DNA from: Posidonia oceanica
Taxonomy: Eukaryota > Streptophyta > Magnoliopsida > Alismatales > Posidoniaceae
Assembly: GCA_037176725.1 (NCBI GenBank)
Contig: JAZBRS010000077.1
Location: 682,001 to 746,000, forward strand
DNA: 64,000 bases
Direction: 5' to 3'
Made by a program: the position numbers and the translations under genes. Of this stretch, positions 33,961 to 44,485 are shown one piece after another (position 1 is the stretch's first letter; every line of letters begins with the position of its first letter). The notes under the pieces are model-generated. The model worked only from the letters and a program-made list of their open reading frames with translations, searched no databases and was not told the origin of the DNA.

Positions 33961-34979
33961 TGCTCGTCGGACCTGGTGGAGTCTTCCGGGAGGTAGCTGG
34001 AGGCTCGGGGAGTGATTCTGGATGGTTGGTTAACTGTTCTGGAGGCTGGGGAGTGGATTTGCTGAGTGGTCGGCTTTCTGATCAGAAGTTGGGACAGGTG
34101 TTTGTTGTGGAGTTTGTGGTCTGTGGTGGAGGATAGGGCTGAAGGTCAGGTGCTTCTGGAAGGTGAAGTTCAGGCGAGTAATTTAGGAAGATTTGGGGAG
34201 AAATGGAGTTCAGTGGTGAAGGCAATTCTGAAATGATAAGTGGTGGGTTCAGTAGTGAAGTTTCAGGTGAATTGGGGGTCGTTCTGAGGTGGAAAAAGCC
34301 GGGAAACGATGGAGGAAAGGCACTGATGTGCTGGGTGAATTTGGGGGATGAAAAGGAAGAGAATTGGATGCTGGAATGGGCTGGTCTCAGGGGAATGGAA
34401 AAGGGGAAGTGTTGCTGAAAATCAGAGGGAGAAGAAAGGGGAGTTTGCTTGGGAATTCTCTGGATTTCTCAGCTCTCTCTCTTGGACGGCAAAAAGGCGA
34501 TCAAGGAGGATTGAAGGGCTGGCTTTTTATCAGGAGGAGGAGACTGCTGGGCGCGAGCTGGTGGTTTGAATTCCATCGGCGGCACTGCAGCTGAAGAGAC
34601 CAGCAGCCGGTGAGATGACAGACACTTGATGCCTCCCGGAATTGGTGCTGAGAGGGGAGAGAGCGGCGAGCTGCTGTGGATGATAAGATGGAGGTTTCGA
34701 AATTTAAATGGTGGAGAGAGCTCTGTTGCAGCTGCTCACGGGAGAAAAAAAGGTGGAAAACACAGAAGGGAGAAGGAAGAAGAAGGAGGAGAAGGCCGGA
34801 CTGTGGGCCGAAAAAGAAAAAGAAAAAAGAAAAGAAATAAAGGAGGAAGGGAGAAACGGGCCAATGGGCCCAGTAAGGAAGAAAAGGAAAGAAAAATGGG
34901 AAAGAAGGAAGAAAGAGAGGGAAAAGTGAGGAAATAAAATAAGTAAAAATGAACTAAAAATAAATAAAAATATTAGAAA

Positions 34980-36440
34980 GGTTGTGATGTGAATTAGGAT
35001 TTTAATTACATTTTTTAATGGCCATTTTGGGTTGATTAATGTGTTTTGGGCTTGATTAGGGTTTTAAGGTTTTGGTTTTGCTTTTAATTAGTTTTCACTT
35101 GGTTAAATGTTTGTTAAACCTTTTTTAAATCGTTTTAAAAATTGTGTTTCCCTTGTTGGACACTTAGGATATTGATTAGGTTTTTTTAGGATTTATTTTC
35201 GTATTAACCAGGGTTGTTTTTAGGTTTTTAAGTTTTAGTCTTCTTAGGGTTTTTTCTTTCTTAAGTCTTTTAAATTATGCTTTGATTTTTATTTGTTGAT
35301 TTTTCTTGAAGTTTTTAGTTAGGTTTCTCTTGTTTGATTAGGTGTTTTTAGGTCTTTTAAATGTGTTTTTCTTTTCCCTTTAATTAAGTTTTTTAATTTG
35401 TTTTTTCTTAGGTTTGTTAAGTTAAGTCTTTTGCTTCTTTAATTACTTGTTTTAATGTTTGTTTTTTGATTCTTCTTTTTAGGGTTTGTTTTTTAATTCT
35501 TCTGATGGGGTTTTTACTCTTGGTGGGTTTTGATTTCATTTTAGTTTTTTTTCTTGATTTTTCAGTGTTTTCTTTTGATTTGTTTCGCATTTTTTAGCTT
35601 ACATGCTTGGTTTTCCTTTTAGCTTGATTTAGTTAAGTTTAGGTATTTAATTGCTTGTTTAATGTTTTTTAATTGTTTTTCTTAGGGTTCTGATTTGTTG
35701 CTTTTATGTTTTGGGGTTTTACAGATTTTTAGGGGTTTTTATGGATTTTTGCAAAAGAGGGAAAAGGAAAAGAGAAGGAGGAAAGAAATGGAAAAAAGAG
35801 GGAGATAAAAGGAAAAGAGATAGGTTGAAGGAAAAGGATTTTTTGAAAATTAGGGAAAGTGTTAAAAATAAAGTAAAAATAGGAATAAGATAGAGGAAGG
35901 ATAGAAGCACAAAGGGGGCCCACAGCCAGACCATAGAAGGAGCAAGAAGGGGATGAAAAGAGAGATGATAATCAGGAGAGAGAGAGGAGAGAGAAAATGA
36001 TAATCCCGGAGAGAGAAAAGGATAATTTGGGTGAATGGAAGTCTTAAAGGTCTTGGAATGGGATGAAAATTGGTGAGTGGGCAGTCTAGGATTTGAGGTG
36101 TTGGTTCTGAAGTTTTGGTTTGATTCCAAGGAAGTTTTGGAGGGGTTTCAAGGTGTAGAAAAAGGGTAGTTTTACCTAGGTTTTCTAGGGTTTTTGGGAA
36201 TGGTCTAGGTTTGAAAGTTTCTAAGTTCTTGGGTAGGTTTGCTAAGTGGGTGTTGGTGGGTTTTCTTATGGATTTTGGTTAGGTTTTGAGCTTGGGAAGA
36301 GGGGTAAAGGCTTAGGTCAAGTTTGCTTGGTTTTGAAGGGTAAAGCAGAGGGTTAGGGTTTGGTTTTGGTTTGGGTTTGAGTCCAGCAATCACCAGGAGG
36401 GCTCCAAGTGGTCCAAGCCTGTCAAGATGGGGTGTCAACA
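34980..36440 (-). other. A/T-rich U3 part of LTR A2
   Basis: T-rich with TTAGG words, an A/G-rich patch at 35750-35990, then GGGTTT-rich sequence to the edge. Same order as 18480-19960 in A4. No gene seen. Confidence 0.6.
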
Positions 36441-36950
36441 ATATGCATACCCCTAATATGATCATTTATGCAAGTATGCTTGATGTTTTTACTTGATCTT
36501 TTGTTAACCAAGGGGATAAATGTGAATGTTTGGCTCTAGTTTTGCCTAGGGTACATTCTTATTTGTCATTGCTTTTTTATTTTAGACCATTGGGGAGAAC
36601 AATCATGTCTCTAATTATCGCTAGGTTTGATTGCAAAAAGGGAAGAAAACACCCAAATATGGCATGTAAACATCAAACATCATGTCAAAAAGCATGGACA
36701 TGGCATGTGCGAGTGTTGTGACATGATTTGCGAATGGAAAACACTCAGCACATCAAAAGGCATGTATTACATGGCATGTGCATGTGGTGGTATAGCATAT
36801 GTGTGTAAGATAGGCATATAAACATGGCATAACAAGATATCAAAGCATGGATAACAAAGCAAGCAGGTAAAGCAAACACATGCAAGAAACCATGCAAACA
36901 GAAGAAAGCCACCTAGCGAAAAAGCAAAAACGAAAGCTGGAGTTTGGTCA
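36441..36950 (-). other. Element C leader, part nearest the primer-binding site
   Basis: Untranslated. It resembles 12640-13200 in B (GTTAACCAAGGGG, GGCTCTAGTTTTGCC, GGCATGTGCGAGTGT). The first five bases are A2's right target-site duplication. Confidence 0.6.
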
Positions 36951-36968
36951 TCCCCAGCAGAGTCGCCA
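36951..36968 (-). other. Primer-binding site of element C
   Basis: On the minus strand TGGCGACTCTGCTGGGGA lies five bases after the LTR end ...GGTTACA. It is the same site as in B (13205-13222) without the T change. It is the type used by Tat/Ogre elements. Confidence 0.8.
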
Positions 36969-37748
36969 ATTCCTGTAACCATGCGACCAAATTGCTCGAT
37001 TGCTGAATCATTAGTCACGGAAAAAAGATGTAAAAATAGGTGAAAGCTGAAGAAAAGAAAACATAACATTAGAGTCACCACCTAGTCTATTTTGAAAACC
37101 AGAAAGACAAGGAAAATCAGAAAACATGCAAAATGATAAAACAATGTAAAGGATATGACACAAGGTTATTACGGGCCAGAGATTAGGCAAGGATTCCTGT
37201 TACGCATGGGAAAAGTGTTAGGCACCCCCATGCGCCCAAGAGAGTCGGTCTTTCTAGGCTATTCCGCTCATTTGTGGCTAATGTAGGCATGTTAATGCCA
37301 TTTACTGTACGCCCAAGGGTGATAATGCTATGCCTTGTAAAACATGCTAAATGCCTTTGAAAACACACTAAAATTGTATGTTTAATGTCATGATGTTTAA
37401 TGGAAAATGAAAACATGCATCCTATGTGCTCAGCGGCGCTGACCGCATCCTGGAAAGAGGAATCTCAATCCTAAAGAACCTCGGACAGTATGCATTATTG
37501 TCCTAAATGTAATGCAGATGAGAAACAAAACATCGTATAAAACCATGCGATGCAAGGAGGCTGCATGCAAAGAGAATCAAGATGGAAGCGGAAAACCACG
37601 GGAAAACTAGTGATGCAAGGTATGAAACAGAGAAACAATGATCAAGCAACATGCTTGGATGCTACGGCATGCACTAGAAGCGATCAGATGCGGAAAATGA
37701 CAAGTGAATCAAAGAAACAAATCCAAATCAGGATGCAACTGACTTAAA

Positions 37749-38290
37749 GTGTTGAACGCTAGGATCACTAGCGTCTTACGTTGGACGCTAGGAACATCAA
37801 CATCTAACACCTAAACTCAGGTTTTTGAAGAATGTGAATGCATATTTTTGTAAACATGATTTTAATGCCATGTAGCAACTATGGATAAGCAAACCAGGCT
37901 AGATAGTCAAAACAAAAGCCACCATGCTCAGAATCAAGGGATGCAAGCCTCAAAATAGAGTTCAGCCAACTTAAAGTGCTAAACACTAGGAATCCTGCAT
38001 CTTACATTGGACGTAGGATCTCCAACGTTCAACGAATAATTTTAGATTTTAAACAGAAACTCTTCCTGAAATTAAAATGATTCTAAGAAATATGCATGAG
38101 GTCAAAACAGGATGCTAATGAGTGTATGATGATGCAGGCACTACAAATCATATCTCAAAAAACACTTAAATCTCATCTGTAAGAGAAAAAATATGTTGAA
38201 AAATGCAACAGAGGCATTGGACACTAGGAATGCATGTGTCCTACGTTGCACGCACCAGCTCCAACGTCGTACACCTTGGGGTGCCTCAGA
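37749..38290 (-). repeat. Diverged hairpin doublets in C 5' LTR
   Basis: Doublets near 37749, 37976 and 38214 follow the plan of element B's but with drifted stems, for example GTTGAACGCTAG and CTAGCGTCTTAC, with junctions TTACGTTGG, TTACATTGG and CTACGTTGC. A further group is at 39125-39221 with junctions TTTACGTAAGACG and CAACGTAAGACA. Confidence 0.65.
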
Positions 38291-39239
38291 GCGTGATCAG
38301 ACAAGCAAATCGATTCAAATCGGATAATTGGCTATCAAATAAGCAAGAGCATGCATCAACGATTGAAACCATGTAAAATTTATGCTAAAAAGGCATCTAG
38401 ATCACCCCACCCACCTCCACTTGCCTCTCACCGGAATCCTTTGGGTTCTCTGGCCATTAAAATGGCTGGGGACCCTTGGTGCACGACCTGGGCTTATGGT
38501 GGAGGTTCAGGAAGGTCAAAAGGCTATGGCATGATGCAAGCTTGGTGGGGTTGCTGTCCTGGCCATGCTGATTGGCCGATGACCTCGCACGGCTAGTGAA
38601 CCCATCACCAAAACTATGATAAGGTGGCAAAATAGTGATCACATGCAAGAAAACTCGGATAAAATGCATCGAAACAAACACCCACGACAGGAAAATAAGG
38701 TTCTAAGCTATAGGGAGTAGAGCACTTATCTGTTGTGAAGGTTGGTGTGGCTTCCTCGATGCCGGCAGCTCCTCCGGTTTGTAGTGGCTCGGACAGCGGT
38801 GGTAGTGGCTAGGAAGGTTCGGTTGTGCTATGGGAGAGTCTGATGGTAGCTCAGGGTTCTGGAGATGGGAGAATTTGGGTGGTTTTGCTGGGAATTCAGA
38901 TGGCTCTCCATAGGGAATTCAATTGCCGGCCGTTCCAATGGAAGAGCCAAAATGCTTATATGGCTTGCATGGCTTTGTAACGGCTGAAGTTGAAATGAAG
39001 AGGCTCTGGACATGGCCGAGATTGTGTTTTGGTTGGAAGGCAAGATAGTCTTTGCACTTTGGAATCGATTGGAAGACAAAATTGAGGAGTCATTGATACA
39101 GGGGTGTTAAATGGCTTCCTATAAGGTGTTCTACGTAGAACGCACGAAAATGAGCGTTTTACGTAAGACGCCAGATATCCAGCGTTCAACGTAAGACACT
39201 GGATACTCCAGCGTTCAACGACCCTGTGTGGATTTTGGG

Positions 39240-39440
39240 TGTTTTGGGCTTTTCTGGTTGGGCTTGGGCTTGGATTTGGACAAGGCTTGGGTTTAGGCTT
39301 GGTTTGGGATTGGTGGGCTTGGTTTTGGATAAGATTTGGGTATAGGTTTGGGTTTGGACAAGGCTTGGGTTCGGGCCTGGTTTTGGACAAGGCTTGGGTT
39401 TGGGCTTGGTTTTGGACAAGGCTTGGGTTTGGGTTTGATG
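39240..39440 (-). repeat. GGCTTGGGTTTGG minisatellite in C 5' LTR
   Basis: Imperfect units of about 30 bases built from TTTGGACAAGGCTTGGG and TTGGGCTTGG. On the minus strand they read as Lys/Pro/Asn-rich peptides in several frames. This is a repeat artefact, not a gene. Confidence 0.8.
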
Positions 39441-39521
39441 AATAGGTGGGGTCCGCCACGACTGAACACATTACTTAAGAGAAAATCGCCGACGAAGGAC
39501 TGCAAAATCGAGGTGTCTATA

Positions 39522-40731
39522 GCTCTAAAGATCATTGTAGAAGTAGTGTCTTTGTTGAGAAAACGCACCCAAGCCGTGAGACACGCTTGAGTAGGACATT
39601 GTCTCCAATTCTGAGGTGAATCAATTTTTTGCATCACTAGCCAAACTAATTCCAGTTTCCCTACTTACTAAGTTCTCACTTGTATGTAGGGTGGATGACA
39701 CTTCTTTTTGGGTTTTTTTTTCTTAGAATTTTTTTTTTGGATTTTCTGATTTTTTGATTTTTTTTGATTTTTTGAATTTATTGGATTTTTGGCTTTTCTA
39801 ATTTTTTTGGGTTTTTTTTATTTTCTGATTTCTTTTTGGATTTTTGGCTTTTCTATTTTCTTTTTGATTTTTGGCTTTTCAAATATTTTTGGATTTTCTA
39901 ATGGGGAAAGATGAGTACCTACTTTAAGCCTTAGCCTAGGGTTTGCCTTAGCCATTTGAGTGTTCCTTATAATTGTGGGCATGTCCCTTGTGTCATGCCC
40001 GTGCCTTTTAGAGACTTTGGTCCACTTACTAGTCCTTAATGGTTTTTCATTCCCTTAGCCTTTTCAGTCCTTGACTACCAAGGGCTGCTTGCGCTTTGCC
40101 TGTGAATGAGATAGGATGGGGGAGGATTGAAGTACAGCAAGCTCTCGATGTTGACTTGAGTTTGAATTTTGCTTGCCAGTTTTGGTCCTAATGTGCCTTC
40201 AATATTCCTAGGGATTCTTTTCCTTTTCTTTTGGCTTTTTTCTTTCTTTCTTTTCTTTCCTTTGCTTTTCTTTCTTTTAGGGTTCCCCTCTTTTGTTATT
40301 TTTCTATAAGTGCCCGCCCATCACTGCCTTCCAGACTTATGCTATGACGGCACACTTACTCGTCTGTTTTCTCACCCCGTTTTGAGTGCCCTCCCATCAC
40401 TACCTTCCGGACTTATGCTATGATGGCATACTTGCTTTTCTATGCACTCTCCTCTTTTAGGCGCTTTCTAGGTCGATTAGTTCTGGCACGCTCATCCATC
40501 ACCACCTTCTCGGATTTATGCTAGGATGTAGTGCTATACAGGGCAAGCGGATTTTATGATATGCCTATGCTCTGAACCTGCCTTTCTCTTACCTCCCTGT
40601 GCAATATGTATGTGTAGACAAGACAAAGTATGGGTCACCCTGGGTATTCCTTTTCCTATAGGCTTGGGAATGACACCCCCTTCCAGCTTAGTGTTAGGCC
40701 CTAGGTCCCCCTCTTTGTGTAGACATGCTGA
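39522..40731 (-). other. Element F 3' untranslated region
   Basis: Lies downstream (minus strand) of F's pol stop codon. It holds a plus-strand T-rich, GATTTTTT-type low-complexity patch at 39690-39900 and three imperfect repeats containing CTTCCNGACTTATGCTATGA near 40330, 40405 and 40505. No convincing frame. C's LTR is inserted at its left end, so F's own 3' LTR is out of sight. Confidence 0.6.
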
Positions 40732-40899
40732 TCAAGGGTAGTACCTTTTCTGGTGAATTGCATTCCAGGGGTCAGGAAGATTTGTCCCATTTTGGGACAA
40801 TTGATAAGCATTTCTTGGATATGCAGCAACCACTACGTAAGGTCCTTCTTGGTTTGGCTTCAGCTTTCCTTTCGAGTGTGGTTCGTACTCATCAATCAT
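40732..40899 (-). pseudogene. pol: Integrase C-terminal tail of element F pol
   Basis: The minus frame of 55 codons starts MIDEYEPHSKGKLKPNQEGP and ends QKRYYP followed by TGA. The pattern LKPNxEGPYVV, then LPDPWNAIHQKRYYP, is the usual end of Tat-type gypsy integrases. It is separated by only about 180 bases from the G-patch-like region at 41081-41266, so reverse transcriptase, RNase H and the integrase core are missing from F. The internal-deletion reading is inference. The identification rests on motif likeness. Confidence 0.7.
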
Positions 40900-41080
40900 T
40901 ATTATCATTGATTTTATTATTATTTACAATCCAGCCTAGCATTAGAGATGAATAAAGACAAATAAAGGGAAACAAAAGTACAGGAAACTAAATGTCTTAT
41001 TTACATATTTTAAAGTAAATTAACACTACCCCTAGTCAGGTTCAGTGGAGTTTCGTATTCCCCTTCCCAGTTGAGGGGAC

Positions 41081-41266
41081 TTACCTGAGGGGTGACCGTA
41101 GAAGTCTACCTCTAGTGTCAGGCTGTGTCGTATTTGTGGTGCATCTTCTTGTTTTTTTTTGGCATGCGCCTAGTCGTTGCTTTGTTAGGGTCAAGGTCGG
41201 ACTCATCTTGACCAGATTCTTGCCATGCACCCCTGGTGGTTTTCCCTTTAGTGAGGCTTTCATCAA
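41081..41266 (-). pseudogene. pol: Element F pol, G-patch-like segment after protease
   Basis: The minus frame reads KGKPPGVHGKNLVKM then KQRLGAC. Tat/Ogre polyproteins often have a Gly-rich GxGLGKNLxG...xGLG motif after the protease, and this is a decayed version of it. The frame ends exactly where a splice donor CCTCAG|GTAAGT begins (intron first base 41084). The link to the protease frame on its right is broken by a stop at 41405. Confidence 0.5.
41083..41084 (-). other. Putative splice donor in element F
   Basis: CCCTCAG|GTAAGTCCCC on the minus strand is a near-perfect donor. Ogre elements carry an intron between protease and reverse transcriptase, and this donor lies in that place. No acceptor can be assigned because the downstream pol is deleted. 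Confidence 0.45.
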
Positions 41267-41404
41267 ACTGATGTCTCTATTGGGCTCTGCATTAACCTCT
41301 CCTTGGCTATTATGTTCTTAACTGTCCCTAGTGTACCCACTTCTTTCTGTAAGATCTGGAAGCTTGGGGAAAGGAATGGTCATTGCATGGGCTGCTTGAA
41401 AAGG

Positions 41405-42034
41405 CTATTTGAGTGCAGCCTCTATGCCATAACAGTTCGAGTCTGCATACTTGTCATACGTGGGTAGTTGGTCTTCTTCTATGTGGAGAGGAGAGACATG
41501 GACTGTTTTCTTCAAATCCAGTGAGCGCGTATGCGGGAAGTATTGCTGAGCACCTTGCCCCATCATGTCTTGGAACATCTGAGAATCTGACCCTTCCTCA
41601 TACCAATGATCGTAGTCAAACCATCCATCTAGTAGTTCTTTACTGTATGTCTCTGGTGATGGTCTTCCTTGTCGTGGTTCTGGTGGCGCGGGTTCCCAAT
41701 CTGTCTTTGAATCTATCCAACGATTAGCCTGGATGATGATCACTTCCCCTTGATGTTTGAATTTGAGAAGCTGATGCACAAGGGATGCCACAACACCAAT
41801 TTCTGCCAGCCAAGACCTGTCTAAGATCAGTGGTTCAGCTAGCTCCTCCTCCATTACTATAATTGTGGTAGTGCTAGTGAGGGGGCCGATAGTAATGTCC
41901 AGTTGAATCGTCCTGATTGCTTCTCTTAGGCTTTTATCATAAGTTGTGCAGGCGAAGCGATGCTTATTGATCTCAGTTCCTTCAATGCCCAGAGTGTCAA
42001 GGGTTGATAGGGAGCAGACGTTAAGGCTGGCACC
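41405..42034 (-). pseudogene. pol: Retroviral-type aspartic protease of element F, N-terminus cut off
   Basis: The frame is open without stops from 42034 to 41405. It begins GASLNVCSLSTLDTLG, the segment just after the catalytic Asp of the DxG motif. It continues through ILDRSWLAEIGVVAS and LHQ-like VHQLLKFKHQG, corresponding to the ILGRPWxxxxGAVxSxLHQKLKF flap-to-C-terminal region of Tat/Ogre proteases. An acidic linker follows. Element D's LTR abuts the Gly of the DxG motif, so the catalytic Asp is on the other side of D, outside the window. It would process the Gag-Pol polyprotein. Confidence 0.75.
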
Positions 42035-43601
42035 TGTAGATGTAGAAAATAAGGGTGGATGAAGATGACAGCGATTTCATGACATCGTCAACTTGTTGCG
42101 ATCACCACTCGTCGATGGGTTGACAAGATGCCTGGGGGAGACGATGGTGATGTGGGTCGTCGGCTCACTGGATCAACAGCAAGATGTCATCCAGTGGCGT
42201 CCTCATGCCATGTGAGATATTCCTTTCCTTCAAAACAAATAGAGAATAGTTCTAGGTATGTCGGGGTGTAGTAAGCAGATCAGACGAATAAGAAAATAAC
42301 ATAAATAAATGAATCGAATACTAACCAAGGGTAGTTCCCTACATGCATATGCTATGGGTCCTAATAAAGGAATGCAAATGCAATAAAATAGATTGAAAGA
42401 AGATACTCCCTTCACCCTCGTACTCTATGGCATGGAGTGAGGAAGTGGAGGCACGGTCGGAGCTCCGGCTAGGCTCAGGATCTCTGGGATCTAGGCTTGA
42501 TGATCTCTGGGATCTCACATAGGAGTTAGACAGAATAGAGGGCTAGGTAATTCTCTAAGATGTCTCTCTTACTCTCTCTTGAAGCTCTCTTTAGATCTAT
42601 GGGTCTCACAACTATAGGAAGTGTCTCCTCTAGAGTAGTGGCTCTCGGGGCCTATTTATAGATGTGTGGGGCTCGAGTGGATCAGATCTAGGAAGCTTTT
42701 AGAAAAATTAGATATTTATAGAGAGTCGCCTATATGACCAGCGACAAGCACAAATATCTCAAATTAATGACGTGGAAATGACATGGAGGCACGCTGACCT
42801 AGTCAAAGAAGGGTCCACGTCAGCAAGTCGCTGCTCGCACTAGTGCCTAGTTGCTGGAATGTTGTAGACCGAATTTAAATGTGTTTTTTATTTTAAAGGA
42901 TATTTAGCATATTAACACATTAAAAACGTGTAAAAAATCAAGATAAAATCCTATTGTCACCCAAATCTCTAGGATTTTCTAGAATCTTCTTTAATTAATT
43001 ATTTTTATATGATATATATAGATTATACCATATATTAAATGTTAGAAAATCGTAGAAATGTCAATAATTACGGGAAAAATGTTATAATACTTTATAAAAA
43101 TCCCATATATTATATTAATGCCTAGGATAATAAAACATGGTGAGAGAGAGTGGCAGGATGCTTGTCGCCTGTCTAAACAGTGGCAACAGTGTCTAGTAGC
43201 CCCTTTAAGGGGCGGTTGGACTTGTCGCTGCATGCAGAGGCAACGAGATAGTCTTTTTGTATTTTTAGCCCTGTCTTTTATGTTGATCCAAAGAAACATG
43301 TTAAAAGCCCAGAAAACTTCAGAAATTCCATGAAATCATGAAAACATCTTCTTTAACTCAAATCTGCCACTAATTTGAGTAGAATAAAGGGTATTCAAGG
43401 TACCTAGACCTGCCACTAGTTTGAGCGAGTCAGCTTTGCCACAGCTAACGACCTTGAGGGAAGTAAAGACCGGTAATGTTTTTAAGCAAATCACAGAAAA
43501 TCTGGAAAATGTGTTATTAAGCCTTAGTCATGTGATTTGGGGCACCTTGGAGGTTCCTATCCTTAGAGAACTCTAGGAAATGCGAAAATGAGATATCTAC
43601 A
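42035..43601 (-). mobile_element. Element D 3' LTR, 1.57 kb
   Basis: Edges are TGTAGATGTAG at 42035 and GATATCTACA at 43601. On the minus strand a polypurine tract precedes its start, so it is a 3' LTR and D continues to the right. Its left flank GCACC is inside the protease frame of F. It is much shorter than the A, B and C LTRs and lacks the GTTAGGCACCCCC block. Confidence 0.7.
42652..42663 (-). promoter_or_regulatory. TATA box of D LTR
   Basis: The minus strand reads ATCTATAAATAGGCC, a strong plant TATA box, about 940 bases from the LTR start. It marks the likely U3/R boundary. Confidence 0.6.
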
Positions 43602-43616
43602 GACGCCCCTCCTTGG
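43602..43616 (-). other. Polypurine tract of element D
   Basis: Minus strand CCAAGGAGGGGCGTC directly before TGTAGATATCTC. It is close to G's tract at 49986-50000. Confidence 0.75.
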
Positions 43617-44485
43617 AGTTGATCTTGGCACAAGATCGACTCCAAGGTAAGAACGATGTTCGATTGAGCATTTCCTGAAGAGGGGAGCTCTATCTCAAAC
43701 AATCTGCCACTAGAGATAACTAAATTAAAAGAAGACAAAAAGAAGGGGTGAACAGATTTAGTTTCCAGACATTGTCACACAGCCAAATGGTTCGATTAAG
43801 TGCCGTCATATTGAAGGCTCGAGCATGGAGGGGTCAAGCCGATTTTGGAGCTACTTGTCGTAGCCGGTGTCGAGACCTTGTCAACCATGTAGAGATATAC
43901 TTGAATGGGGCCGAAACTAAGGAGGAGATCGCGGGGCATTACCCTAGTGCGATTGAAAAGAAGTGCTCTTTTGGCATCATGTTTGAGATTTTACTCAGAT
44001 TGGAATTGATATAAGGATAGGTAGGAATTGGTTGGCTCTGGGAGGATCACATATTCTAAAGGTTTCTAACACTCTTGATGGACAATGCTCCGTTCGTGCT
44101 CCACTTCCAATGATATGAGAAATAATGCATAGATGCATGATTCAAGCAAACAATGATAATGCAAGGTCAACACACAATGCAATGAATGGTCCATATGCTA
44201 GGTTAGGCCGGTGGGGTACGGTTGGTCCCAAATCATATAGACATAAGCAAAATGAATGAATGCAATTTGTTGTGGTCAAGTGTTTTCCATCCTTGAGTGT
44301 GACCAGCACTCTTGGGAATCGACCATCGTCGCACAACTCAATTTGGCAAATAAAGGAGTTCTATGATTAAAGAATCAGGTGAGGGAGTGAACCCTTCCTT
44401 TGCCAAACTGAGGTTTGCCTTTTAGTCAAAGCGGACGTGCCTTTATGTACCATATGAGCCCTAAGGCGTGAGCTCATTCTTTATG
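43617..44485 (-). other. Element D 3' untranslated region
   Basis: It resembles the start of G's 3' untranslated region (TTGGCACAAGATCGACTCCAAGG against TTGGCACGAAGTTATCTACAAGG). The stretch 44230-44340 (GCAATTTGTTGTGGTCAAGTG) resembles 50520-50600. A plus-strand frame of 88 codons (43748-44014) shows no known motif and I do not call it. The right boundary with E is uncertain. Confidence 0.5.

Larger units (their letters stand above)
30932..36440 (-). mobile_element. A2: giant solo LTR (family A), 5.5 kb, nested in C leader
   Basis: It begins TGTAGCAATCCCG and ends GGGGTGTCAACA, and is flanked by perfect ATATG duplications (30927-30931 and 36441-36445). No internal retroelement sequence, so it is a solo LTR. 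It contains all modules: conserved end block (31200-31310), short hairpin array (31600-31695), intron-like segment (31831-32156), degenerate repeats (32460-33260), GC-rich segment (33440-33960) and T-rich U3 (34980-36440). It lies in inverted orientation to A3, 1160 bases away. Confidence 0.92.
21220..39521 (-). mobile_element. Element C: Tat/Ogre-type gypsy retrotransposon, broken by three insertions
   Basis: Minus-strand order from the right: 5' LTR (39521-36974), primer-binding site (36968-36951), leader (36950-36441, A2 inserted, then 30931-30355), gag start (30354-29772, A3 inserted, then 24230-23700), and pol with reverse transcriptase and two RNase H domains (about 23680-21220). B then interrupts it, so the rest of pol and the 3' LTR lie left of the window. 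The second, archaeal-type RNase H and the primer site are hallmarks of the Tat group. The gag core and protease are deleted and stops are scattered, so C is dead. Confidence 0.85.
36974..39521 (-). mobile_element. Element C 5' LTR, 2.5 kb
   Basis: Edges are TGTAACCATGCG at 36974 and GAGGTGTCTATA at 39521, a decayed form of GGGTGTCTACA. It has the conserved GGCAAGGATTCCTGTTACGC and GTGTTAGGCACCCCC block at 37180-37260, a GAGTCACCACC PBS-like word at 37072, and hairpin doublets. The primer-binding site on its left makes it the 5' LTR. The right flank belongs to element F. Confidence 0.75.

Noticed and set aside
43748..44014. Plus-strand 88-codon frame in element D
   Set aside because: No motif or homologue recognised and it lies in an untranslated region. 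It could be chance.
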